This document shows positions 54,980 through 64,000 of a DNA stretch of 64,000 nucleotides, one piece after another. The stretch is from Rhizobium etli CFN 42 (GTDB lineage: Bacteria > Pseudomonadota > Alphaproteobacteria > Rhizobiales > Rhizobiaceae): assembly GCF_000092045.1 (NCBI RefSeq), contig NC_007761.1, forward strand, positions 1,615,001 through 1,679,000, written 5' to 3'. The notes under the pieces are model-generated. The model saw only the letters and a list, made by a program, of their open reading frames with translations. It did not search any database and had not been told where the DNA came from. Position 1 is the stretch's first letter, and each line of letters opens with the position of its first letter. The translations under genes and the position numbers were made by a program.

Positions 54980-56257
54980 ATGAGCAAGGTCAGCGGCAGC
55001 AACGGCGGCGACAGCAAGAATACCCTCTATTGTTCGTTCTGCGGAAAGAGCCAGCACGAAGTCCGGAAACTGATTGCCGGACCGACCGTCTTCATTTGCG
55101 ATGAATGCGTCGAATTGTGCATGGACATCATCCGCGAGGAAAACAAGTCCTCGATGGTCAAGTCCCGCGACGGCGTGCCGACGCCCCAGGACATCATCAA
55201 GGTCCTCGACGAATATGTCATCGGCCAGCGTCAGGCGAAGAAGATCCTGTCGGTCGCCGTTCACAACCATTACAAGCGCCTGGCGCACGCCTCCAAGAAC
55301 GGCGAAGTCGAACTGGCGAAGTCGAACATCATGCTCGTCGGCCCGACCGGCTGCGGCAAGACCTATCTTGCCCAGACGCTCGCCCGCATCATCGACGTTC
55401 CCTTCACCATGGCCGATGCGACGACGCTGACGGAAGCCGGTTATGTCGGCGAGGACGTCGAAAACATCATCCTGAAGCTCTTGCAGGCCGCCGACTACAA
55501 CGTCGAGCGCGCCCAGCGCGGCATCGTCTACATCGACGAAGTCGACAAGATTTCGCGCAAGTCCGACAATCCGTCGATCACCCGCGACGTCTCGGGCGAG
55601 GGCGTGCAGCAGGCGCTCCTGAAGATCATGGAAGGCACGGTCGCTTCCGTCCCGCCGCAGGGCGGTCGCAAGCACCCGCAGCAGGAATTCCTGCAGGTCG
55701 ACACGACGAATATCCTGTTCATCTGCGGCGGCGCTTTCGCTGGCCTCGACAAGATCATCTCCGCCCGCGGCGAGAAGACCTCGATCGGTTTCGGCGCCAC
55801 CGTCAAGGCCCAGGACGACCGCCGCGTCGGCGAAGTCCTGCGGGAACTCGAGCCGGAAGATCTGGTCAAGTTCGGTCTAATCCCCGAATTCATTGGCCGT
55901 CTGCCGGTTCTGGCGACACTCGAGGATCTCGATGAGGATGCGCTGATCCAGATCCTGTCCGAGCCGAAGAACGCGCTGATCAAGCAGTATCAGCGCTTGT
56001 TCGAGATGGAGGATGTGGAACTGACCTTCCACGAGGATGCGTTGCGCGAAATCGCCCGCAAGGCGATCGTCCGCAAGACCGGCGCCCGCGGCCTTCGCTC
56101 GATCATGGAGAAGATCCTGCTCGACACGATGTTCGAATTGCCGACGCTGGAAGGCGTGCGCGAGGTCGTCATCTCCGAGGAAGTGGTGCGCGGTTCGGCC
56201 CGTCCGCTTTATATCTATGCCGACCGCCAGGAAGAAAAGGCCAACGCTTCGGCGTGA
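54980..56257 (+). CDS. clpX: ATP-dependent Clp protease ATP-binding subunit ClpX
   Basis: 425 residues. The N-terminal zinc finger has [14 protein letters not shown] and [10 protein letters not shown]. The AAA+ core has Walker [16 protein letters not shown], Walker [15 protein letters not shown], pore loop [10 protein letters not shown] and sensor-2 [15 protein letters not shown]. It unfolds tagged proteins and passes them to ClpP. GGAAAG precedes the ATG. A hairpin terminator follows at 56298-56324. Confidence 0.98.
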
Positions 56258-56297
56258 CCTTGTTCGGCGTGACCTTGCACTTTCGCACCATTATTTT

Positions 56298-56324
56298 GGG
56301 GGCTTGCCATCGGCAGGCCCCTTT
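56298..56324 (+). terminator. Rho-independent terminator after clpX
   Basis: GGGGCTTGCC pairs with GGCAGGCCCC (one G-U pair) around an ATC loop, then TTTCTATTT. It is 41 bases past the clpX stop. Confidence 0.75.
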
Positions 56325-56669
56325 CTATTTGAAAAATCATGTGAGGCGCTGTTAGTATTTTGCCGGTGGGACCAAAAATGCCTTTGCCGATGTTGCGCAG
56401 GGGTAATGCTTGGCAATGATGGGATGATCTCGTAAGCCTGTTGCTGGCGTTGTAATGAGCCTGGCCGGAATTGGTAAGCGCCGGTCCAGCCACGGGCTTC
56501 ATAGTGTTGACGTTCCGTTGTAACAAAGCTGTCACATCCGAGGGACGCGGGCGTTAGCGTGGCTTGAAAAGCGTAGTTAGAACCTCCACTTGTAGGGCCA
56601 AGTGAGAGCCGGCCGATCCCAAGCGGCCGTGCAGAGAGCCCGGCAACGGGACGATGGAAAGGACATAAA
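56325..56669. other. Region upstream of lon
   Basis: About 345 bp holding the lon promoter. CTTGAAA at 56563-56569 with CCTCCACTT 13 bases later resembles a weak heat-shock (sigma-32) promoter, which would fit lon. The match is too loose to call. Confidence 0.35.
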
Positions 56670-59087
<2,418 letters not shown>

Positions 59088-59130
59088 GTGGCATTTGCCA
59101 CATTTATGCCCATTTGGCGCAAAAGACGCG

Positions 59131-59160
59131 AAAAGGCTGGCGGAAACGCCAGCCTTTTTT
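59131..59160 (+). terminator. Rho-independent terminator after lon
   Basis: AAAGGCTGGCG pairs perfectly with CGCCAGCCTTT around GAAA (59132-59157), continuing into a T run (59155-59160). Confidence 0.92.
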
Positions 59161-59293
59161 GTGAAAACGTCATGGAGACGCTTGCTTTTCCTTGATTTGC
59201 AGGGCTTTTGGGTTCCCGGCGGGCCTGATGAAACCTATTCTGCGCCTAGCTTAGATTTGAGTCGTTTCATACCATTTAGAAAGGGGTGGAAAC

Positions 59294-59569
59294 ATGAACA
59301 AGAATGAACTCGTGTCCGCAGTGGCCGAAAAGGCAGGACTGACGAAGTCTGACGCGGCTTCCGCTGTTGACGCGGTTTTCGACGTTGTCCAGGCCGAACT
59401 CAAGAACAAGGGCGACATCCGCCTCGCTGGTTTCGGCAGCTTCACCGTTTCTCATCGCGCTGCAACGAAGGGCCGTAACCCGTCGACCGGCGCTGAAGTC
59501 GATATCCCGGCTCGCAACGTGCCGAAGTTCACGCCCGGCAAGGGCCTGAAGGACGCCGTCAACGGCTGA
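59294..59569 (+). CDS. hupB: DNA-binding protein HU-beta
   Basis: 91 residues, standard HU length: MNKNELVSAVAEKAGLTKSD, AGFGSFTVSHRAATKGRNPS and RNVPKFTPGKGLKDAVNG. A dimeric nucleoid protein that bends DNA through the Pro-containing arm (GRNPST). AAAGGGGTGGAAAC precedes the ATG. The lon-hup order is conserved in proteobacteria. A hairpin terminator follows. Confidence 0.97.
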   Translation: MNKNELVSAVAEKAGLTKSDAASAVDAVFDVVQAELKNKGDIRLAGFGSFTVSHRAATKGRNPSTGAEVDIPARNVPKFTPGKGLKDAVNG

Positions 59570-59617
59570 TTTGATCGTCCGCCGGCCGTAAACGAGAACG
59601 GCTGAGCAGGATTTCGA

Positions 59618-59645
59618 GGGGTTCGGCACTGCCGGACCCCTTTTT
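59618..59645 (+). terminator. Rho-independent terminator after hupB
   Basis: GGGGTTCGGCA pairs with TGCCGGACCCC (one G-U pair, 1-base centre) and is followed by TTTTTGTTTT. Confidence 0.85.
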
Positions 59646-59687
59646 GTTTTGCCCTTGCTGCATGCTGCGCATTGTTTTACGAACGAT

Positions 59688-59838
59688 GCTGTTCTCAGGG
59701 CGGGGTGAAAGTCCCCACCGGCGGTAAGGGCTGCGGCCCGAGCCCGCGAGCGCCTTCTCAAGCTTCGCCCGGAGAGGGGTCAGCAGATCCGGTGCGATTC
59801 CGGAGCCGACGGTATAGTCCGGATGAAAGAGAATGAGC
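59688..59838 (+). promoter_or_regulatory. FMN riboswitch (RFN element)
   Basis: The conserved FMN-aptamer pieces occur in order: TTCTCAGGGCGGGGTGAAAG (59692-59711), TCCCCACCGGCGGTAA, AGCCCGCGAGCG, GTCAGCAGATCCGGTG, CCGGAGCCGACGGTATAGTC and GGATGAAAGAGAATGAGC. The outer stem GCT-TTCTC pairs with GAGAA-AGC. All core segments look intact. It lies 92 bp before the riboflavin transporter gene ribN; in R. leguminosarum ribN is known to be under such a riboswitch. FMN binding is expected to reduce expression. Confidence 0.95.
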
Positions 59839-59929
59839 ATGGCCGCGAGCGGGCAGGGGACTGCCGGCGTCTGCGCGCCGTCGCCTCATGCGTCCTGATT
59901 TATGTTGGTCCCTGTTCTGGATGGAAGAC

Positions 59930-60830
59930 ATGAATCAGAATTCCCTTGCAGTCTCGCAATCTCGCGCCATTGCCGGCGCCGTTTTCATGGTGCTTGGAGG
60001 TGTCGCCTTCTCGCTGCTCAACATCGTCACCCAATGGCTGACCATGAAGCTCGCCTTTCCGCCAGCCTCAGCAGCCTTCTGGCAATATGCCTTCGCCCTC
60101 CTCTTCTCCTTGCCCTTTCTGCGCAAATCAGGCCTTGCGGCTATGCGTACGGACTATCCCTGGCGGCACGTCGTGCGCGTCGTCTTTGCCGCGCTTGGTG
60201 TCGAGGCCTGGGTTTCCGGTCTTGCCTCAGTGCCGATCTGGCAAGCGATCGCGCTGGTCATGACCTCACCCTTCTTCATCATTCTCGGCGCCCGCCTGTT
60301 CCTCGGTGAGCGCGTCGGCCCGGCCCGCTGGGCAGCGACGGGTGTCGGCTTTGCCGGCGCGATGATCATCCTCCAGCCATGGTCGGACAGCTTCACCTGG
60401 GCGGCGCTTCTGCCAGTGCTCTCGGCGCTGCTCTGGGGTTCCTCCTCGCTTGTCACCAAGAGCCTGACCGGTATCGAGAGGCCAGAGACCATCACCGTCT
60501 GGCTGTTGGTGCTGCTGACGCCGATCAACGGCGGTCTGGCGCTTGTGGCGGGCTTCGCCGTGCCGACAGGCGCGGCCCTCGCGCTCTTCTTTCTGGCAGG
60601 CCTCCTGACGGTCGTGGCGCAATATCTGCTGAACCCTAGCCTATGCCAGCGCCGACGCCGCCTATGTCCAGCCGTTCGATGATCTGAAGCTACCGCTCAA
60701 CGTGCTCGCCGGCTGGCTGTTCTTTGGTTATGCGCCTGCCGGCTATCTGTGGTTCGGCGCTGCACTCATTCTTTCCGCGTCGCTCTTCCTCATGAGGAAT
60801 GAGATGCGTCGGGAAAAACAGGCGGCCTGA
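59930..60830 (+). pseudogene. ribN: ribN, riboflavin transporter (EamA type), with a one-base insertion
   Basis: The frame from ATG 59930 encodes a DMT transporter (FMVLGGVAFSLLNIVTQWLT; GLASVPIWQAIALVMTSPFF and others) but loses its frame at CTGCTGAACCCTAGCC (60629-60644) and stops at 60682. Dropping one A near 60632 restores QYLLTLAYASADAAYVQPFD, then LPLNVLAGWLFFGYAP and the end MRNEMRREKQAA at a TGA (60828-60830), 299 residues in all. The last two helices are lost in the current frame, so the product is probably inactive, unless the extra base is an assembly error. Identification as RibN rests on the fold plus the FMN riboswitch. Confidence 0.85.
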
Positions 60831-60856
60831 CGCCGACCCTCTGATAATCTTGCGGG

Positions 60857-60874
60857 CTGTCATGTCTCTGTCAT
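60857..60874 (+). promoter_or_regulatory. Pho box (PhoB binding site)
   Basis: Two perfect copies of CTGTCAT (60857-60863 and 60868-60874) with a 4-base spacer, an 11-bp period, match the alphaproteobacterial PhoB consensus. They lie 50 bases before the start of a secreted phytase-like gene, an appropriate distance for activation. A PhoB target is therefore likely. Confidence 0.8.
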
Positions 60875-60923
60875 GGCAGTCCCGCAAAACCCCTCTGTTC
60901 GATCGTTCGACATTGGGGGTTTC

Positions 60924-63122
60924 ATGACAATTTCATCCCGCAAGGCAGCACTCGCTGCCGTGCTTCTCGCATCCGTCGCCGTCCCGGCTGCGGCCGAGCC
61001 GGTTTTCAACCGCATCGCCTCTTTCCCGGTCGCTGAGAACCTGCCTGGTGACAAGGACAAGCTGTCGCAGACATCCGCAGAAATCATCACCGCGACCGAC
61101 GACGGCAACACCCTGATCTATAGCGACAGCCCGCTCGGTGCGATCGGCTTCATCGACATCACCGACGCCAAGGCCCCAAAATCCGGCGGCGCGCTGATGA
61201 TGGATGGCGAGCCAACATCGGTCACCTCGAGCGCCGGTAAGGCGCTGGTTGCCGTCAATACCTCCGAAAGCAAGGCCAGGCCCTCCGGCCGCCTCGCAAT
61301 CGTCGACGTAGCGACGAAAAAGATCGAGAACACCTGCGATCTCGGCGGCCAGCCGGATTCCATCGCCCTCAACAAGGACAAGACGCTCGGCACCATCGCG
61401 ATCGAAGACGAGCGCGACGAAGACGTCAATGACGGCAATATCCCGCAGATGCCGGCCGGCGACCTCGTCGTTTTCCGGGTCAAGAACGGCGCAGTCGATT
61501 GCGGCAGCATCAAGCACGTGACGCTGACCGATCTCGCCGGCGTTGTCCCCGAGGATCCGGAGCCGGAATTCGTCGCCTTCAACGGGCTGAACGAGATTGC
61601 CCTGACGCTGCAGGAAAACAACGAGATCGTCATCATCGACGCCAATACGGCTGAGGTGAAGACGCATTTCTCCGCCGGCAGCGTCGATCTCACCGGCATC
61701 GACACCAAGCGGGACGGCGCCCTGAAATTCACCGGCGAATCCAAGGGGGTGCTGCGCGAGCCTGATGCCGTGAAGTGGCTGGACGACAACCGCCTCGTCG
61801 TCGCCAATGAAGGCGATTACCACGGTGGGTCGCGCGGCTTCACCATCTTCGACAAGACGGGCAAGCTTCTCTACGAATCGGGCGCATCCTTCGAACGCGC
61901 CGTCGCCCATATCGGCCACTATCCGGAAAGCCGTTCGGAATCGAAGGGCGTCGAGCCGGAAGGCCTTGAAGCCGCCAAGTTCGGCGATGACCAATATTTC
62001 TTCCTGCTCGCAGAGCGCGCTTCGGTCGTCGGCGTCTATAAGGACACCGGCGCCGATCCCGAACTTGTGCAGCTTCTGCCGTCGGGCATTTCGCCGGAGG
62101 GCGGGGTCGCCATCCCTGCACGCAATCTCTTTGCGACCGCAAATGAACTCGATCTCGGCAAGGACGGCGGGGTGCGCTCGCATGTGATGATCTACGAACG
62201 TTCGGAAGGCGAAAAAGCCTATCCGCAGATCGTCTCGGCCGAGAAGGACGGCAATCCGATCGGTTTCGCAGCGCTTTCGGGTCTTGCCGCCGTGCCCGGC
62301 AAACCGGGCATGCTCTACGCCGTCAGCGACAGCGTTCTGGGCTCGCAGCCGACGATCTATACGATCGACGCAACCAAGAAGCCGGCCGTCATTACCGACA
62401 GGTTGGTCGTCAAGCGTGACGGCGCCCCCGCCCAGAAGCTCGACATTGAAGGCATCGCAGCGGCCGCCGACGGCTCCTTCTGGCTCGCCTCGGAAGGCTA
62501 TAGCGAACGCCTCGTCCCGCACGCCCTCTACAACGTTAATGCTAAGGGCGACATCAGGGCCGAGATTGCCCTGCCGAAGGAGCTTACCGCCAACGAAATC
62601 CGCTTTGGCTTCGAAGGCGTCACCATTATCGGCACCGGCGATGATGCCACGCTGTGGATGGCCGTTCAGCGCGAGTGGGGCGATGACGAGAAGGGCTTCG
62701 TCAAGCTCGTCTCCTACAATCCGAAGAAGAAGGAATGGGGCGCGGTGCGCTATCCGCTCGACAAGACGGAAAGCGGCTGGGTTGGTTTGTCTGAGATCTC
62801 GGCCCACGGCGACAGCGTCTACATCATCGAGCGCGACAACCTGGTCGGCGACGCCGCCAAGTTGAAGAAGCTCTACAAGGTGGCGATTTCGGAATTGAAG
62901 CCCGCCAAGCTCGGGGGCGAACTGCCGGTCGTCAAGAAGACCGAAGCGCACGACTTCCTCGGCGAACTGAAGACGGCGACCAACGGCTATGTGCTCGACA
63001 AGCTCGAGGGCTTCACCTTCGATGCCTCGGGCAAGCCTTACGCCGTCACCGACAATGACGGTGTGAGCGACTCTTCCGGCGAGACCTTGTTCTTCCCGGT
63101 CGAGCTGAGTGCCACGAACTGA
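60924..63122 (+). CDS. Secreted esterase-like/phytase-like beta-propeller protein
   Basis: 732 residues with a signal peptide (SSRKAALAAVLLASVAVPAAA). The N-terminal half is a repeat-rich beta-propeller (TGIDTKRDGALKFTGESKGV; EPDAVKWLDDNRLVVANEGD). The C-terminal half has the 'esterase-like activity of phytase' pattern (DIEGIAAAADGSFWLASEGY; RFGFEGVTIIGTGDDATLWM; ISAHGDSVYIIERDN). It is likely periplasmic or extracellular and may release phosphate from organic esters; activity is inferred. A Pho box precedes it. The ATG at 60924 is chosen for the signal peptide. Confidence 0.85.
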   Translation: MTISSRKAALAAVLLASVAVPAAAEPVFNRIASFPVAENLPGDKDKLSQTSAEIITATDDGNTLIYSDSPLGAIGFIDITDAKAPKSGGALMMDGEPTSVTSSAGKALVAVNTSESKARPSGRLAIVDVATKKIENTCDLGGQPDSIALNKDKTLGTIAIEDERDEDVNDGNIPQMPAGDLVVFRVKNGAVDCGSIKHVTLTDLAGVVPEDPEPEFVAFNGLNEIALTLQENNEIVIIDANTAEVKTHFSAGSVDLTGIDTKRDGALKFTGESKGVLREPDAVKWLDDNRLVVANEGDYHGGSRGFTIFDKTGKLLYESGASFERAVAHIGHYPESRSESKGVEPEGLEAAKFGDDQYFFLLAERASVVGVYKDTGADPELVQLLPSGISPEGGVAIPARNLFATANELDLGKDGGVRSHVMIYERSEGEKAYPQIVSAEKDGNPIGFAALSGLAAVPGKPGMLYAVSDSVLGSQPTIYTIDATKKPAVITDRLVVKRDGAPAQKLDIEGIAAAADGSFWLASEGYSERLVPHALYNVNAKGDIRAEIALPKELTANEIRFGFEGVTIIGTGDDATLWMAVQREWGDDEKGFVKLVSYNPKKKEWGAVRYPLDKTESGWVGLSEISAHGDSVYIIERDNLVGDAAKLKKLYKVAISELKPAKLGGELPVVKKTEAHDFLGELKTATNGYVLDKLEGFTFDASGKPYAVTDNDGVSDSSGETLFFPVELSATN

Positions 63123-63147
63123 GTCAGGATAGACGGCACATAATGAA

Positions 63148-63171
63148 GAGGCCGGGTGAAAGCCCGGCCTC
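63148..63171. terminator. Bidirectional hairpin terminator
   Basis: GAGGCCGGG pairs with CCCGGCCTC around TGAAAG, between the convergent phytase-like and aldo/keto reductase genes. Confidence 0.7.
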
Positions 63172-63183
63172 CGTTGTTAGAAG

Positions 63184-63219
63184 ACCCCTGCCCACAAGGG
63201 ACCCCTTGTGGACAGGGGT
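63184..63219. repeat. Inverted repeat between convergent genes
   Basis: ACCCCTGCCCACAAGGG (63184-63200) and CCCTTGTGGACAGGGGT (63203-63219) are complementary at 16 of 17 positions with almost no loop, so the structure is a large palindrome rather than a simple hairpin. The sequence resembles G/C-rich repeats common in rhizobial intergenic DNA. Confidence 0.6.
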
Positions 63220-63231
63220 TGGGGGTAAGCC

Positions 63232-64000
63232 CTACCAGCGCTGATGCACATGCGGCGCGATCAGCCGCTCGTAGATCACACGCGTCGCCGCCATGACATC
63301 GGCCGAGAGCGGTGCGAGATCGGCGGCGGCCGCATTGGCTCTCGCCTGTTCGGCATTGCGGGCGCCTGGGATGACGACGGTGACCGCATCGCTCATCAGG
63401 ATCCAGCGCAGCGCGAAGGCGGCCATGGTGGCGCCGGCCGGCACCAGCTTGCGCACTTCCTCGACCGCCTGCAGCCCGACCTCGAAAGGTACGCCGGCAA
63501 AGGTCTCGCCGACATCGAAGGCTTCGCCGTGGCGGTTGAAATTGCGATGATCGTCGCTGGCAAACTGCGTCTCGCGGCTGATCTTGCCGGAGAGAAGACC
63601 ACTTGCCAACGGCACGCGGGCGATGATCGCCACGTTCCTGCGCCGCGCCTCTTGGAAGAACAGATGGTCGGGGCGCTGGCGAAAGATGTTGTAGATGATC
63701 TGAATGCTGACGACGCCTGGATATTCGATCGCCTTCAGCCCGTCCTCGACCTTTTCGACGCTGACGCCGTAACCCTTGATCTTGCCAGCGCTCTGCAGCG
63801 CCTCGAGACCTTCGAAGACCTCAGGCTGGTAAAGCACCTCGCGCGGCGGGCAGTGCAACTGCACGAGATCAAGACTCTCGACAGCGAGGTTTCTGAGGCT
63901 GCGGTCGATGAAGCCGTCGAGATTGGCCTTGGTATAGCCTTCCGCGACATGTGGGTTGAGGCGGCGGCCTGCCTTGGTTGCGACCATCGGACGCTCGCCG
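63232..64000 (-). CDS. Aldo/keto reductase (partial, N-terminus outside window)
   Basis: The frame continues off the right edge (ERPMVATKAGRR), so the N-terminal catalytic Asp-Tyr part is not visible. Present are the Lys-containing strand MVATKAGRR, the catalytic-His region LDLVQLHCPP, GVSVEKVEDGLKAIEY, and the C-terminal cofactor region VVIPGARNAEQARANAAAAD. NADPH-dependent reduction of an aldehyde or ketone; the substrate cannot be told. It converges with the phytase-like gene. Confidence 0.85.
   Translation of the reverse strand, partial: GERPMVATKAGRRLNPHVAEGYTKANLDGFIDRSLRNLAVESLDLVQLHCPPREVLYQPEVFEGLEALQSAGKIKGYGVSVEKVEDGLKAIEYPGVVSIQIIYNIFRQRPDHLFFQEARRRNVAIIARVPLASGLLSGKISRETQFASDDHRNFNRHGEAFDVGETFAGVPFEVGLQAVEEVRKLVPAGATMAAFALRWILMSDAVTVVIPGARNAEQARANAAAADLAPLSADVMAATRVIYERLIAPHVHQRW

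Noticed and set aside
56560..56600. Sigma-32 promoter for lon
   Set aside because: CTTGAAA fits, but the downstream half is too far from consensus.
60933..62951. 672-codon open frame antisense to the phytase-like gene
   Set aside because: No ribosome site or domain; the sense strand has a signal peptide and family motifs.

Overview
The window looks like the chromosome of a Rhizobium of the leguminosarum/etli group. It is GC-rich with tight rhizobial operons, and it carries small protein families I associate with rhizobia (DUF982, DUF1127, DUF1236, DUF2842). It also has a bcsN-A-B-Z-K type cellulose operon, an FMN-riboswitch-controlled ribN, and the core blocks clpP-clpX-lon-hupB and rplM-rpsI. 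No plasmid replication genes, prophage or CRISPR array were seen.

Layout. 0-0.8 kb: the C-terminus of a receiver-domain protein and a DUF1236 protein. 1-11.2 kb: cellulose operon. Its first gene, bcsN, is split by an IS630-family element at a TA target. bcsA, bcsB, bcsZ and bcsK follow intact with 4-bp overlaps. 11.2-15.3 kb: HAD phosphatase, tRNA-Pro(GGG), a gene-poor stretch, a methyltransferase, two small proteins and a small XRE regulator. 15.3-22.7 kb: sugar module with a ROK repressor, a glycosidase, a GNAT enzyme, and a binding protein plus two permeases with no ATPase. 22.7-31 kb: a Wzy-type surface-polysaccharide locus (Wzy, WcaJ-like, GT4, Wza-like, divergent Wzc-like, CelD-like acyltransferase). 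Its gene content and position near cellulose genes suggest the unipolar glucomannan/UPP locus; this is inference. 31-43.9 kb: housekeeping (ctaA, argC, speB, rplM-rpsI, metY), transporters, and a CmlA/FloR-type efflux gene with what looks like a complete drug-sensing leader. 43.9-48.6 kb: patchy accessory DNA with small proteins and gene remnants. 48.8-53.7 kb: two c-di-GMP enzymes flanking a P450. 54-59.6 kb: clpP, clpX, lon, hupB. 59.7-64 kb: FMN riboswitch and frameshifted ribN, a Pho-box-preceded secreted phytase-like protein, and a truncated aldo/keto reductase.

How it fits together. Two adhesion polysaccharide systems (cellulose and the Wzy-type polymer) lie within 30 kb. BcsA has a PilZ domain and the window encodes one diguanylate cyclase and one cyclase/phosphodiesterase, so c-di-GMP control of attachment is plausible.

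Strongest leads: (1) a 9-codon leader resembling the known cmlA attenuation peptide, followed directly by a hairpin, upstream of a FloR-like pump; (2) bcsN interrupted by IS630 with a reconstructable pre-insertion reading frame; (3) ribN frameshifted under an intact-looking FMN riboswitch; (4) a perfect Pho box before a phytase-like gene; (5) a Wzc-like protein with a degenerate P-loop. Several small genes carry frameshifts. Without reads I cannot separate real decay from assembly error.
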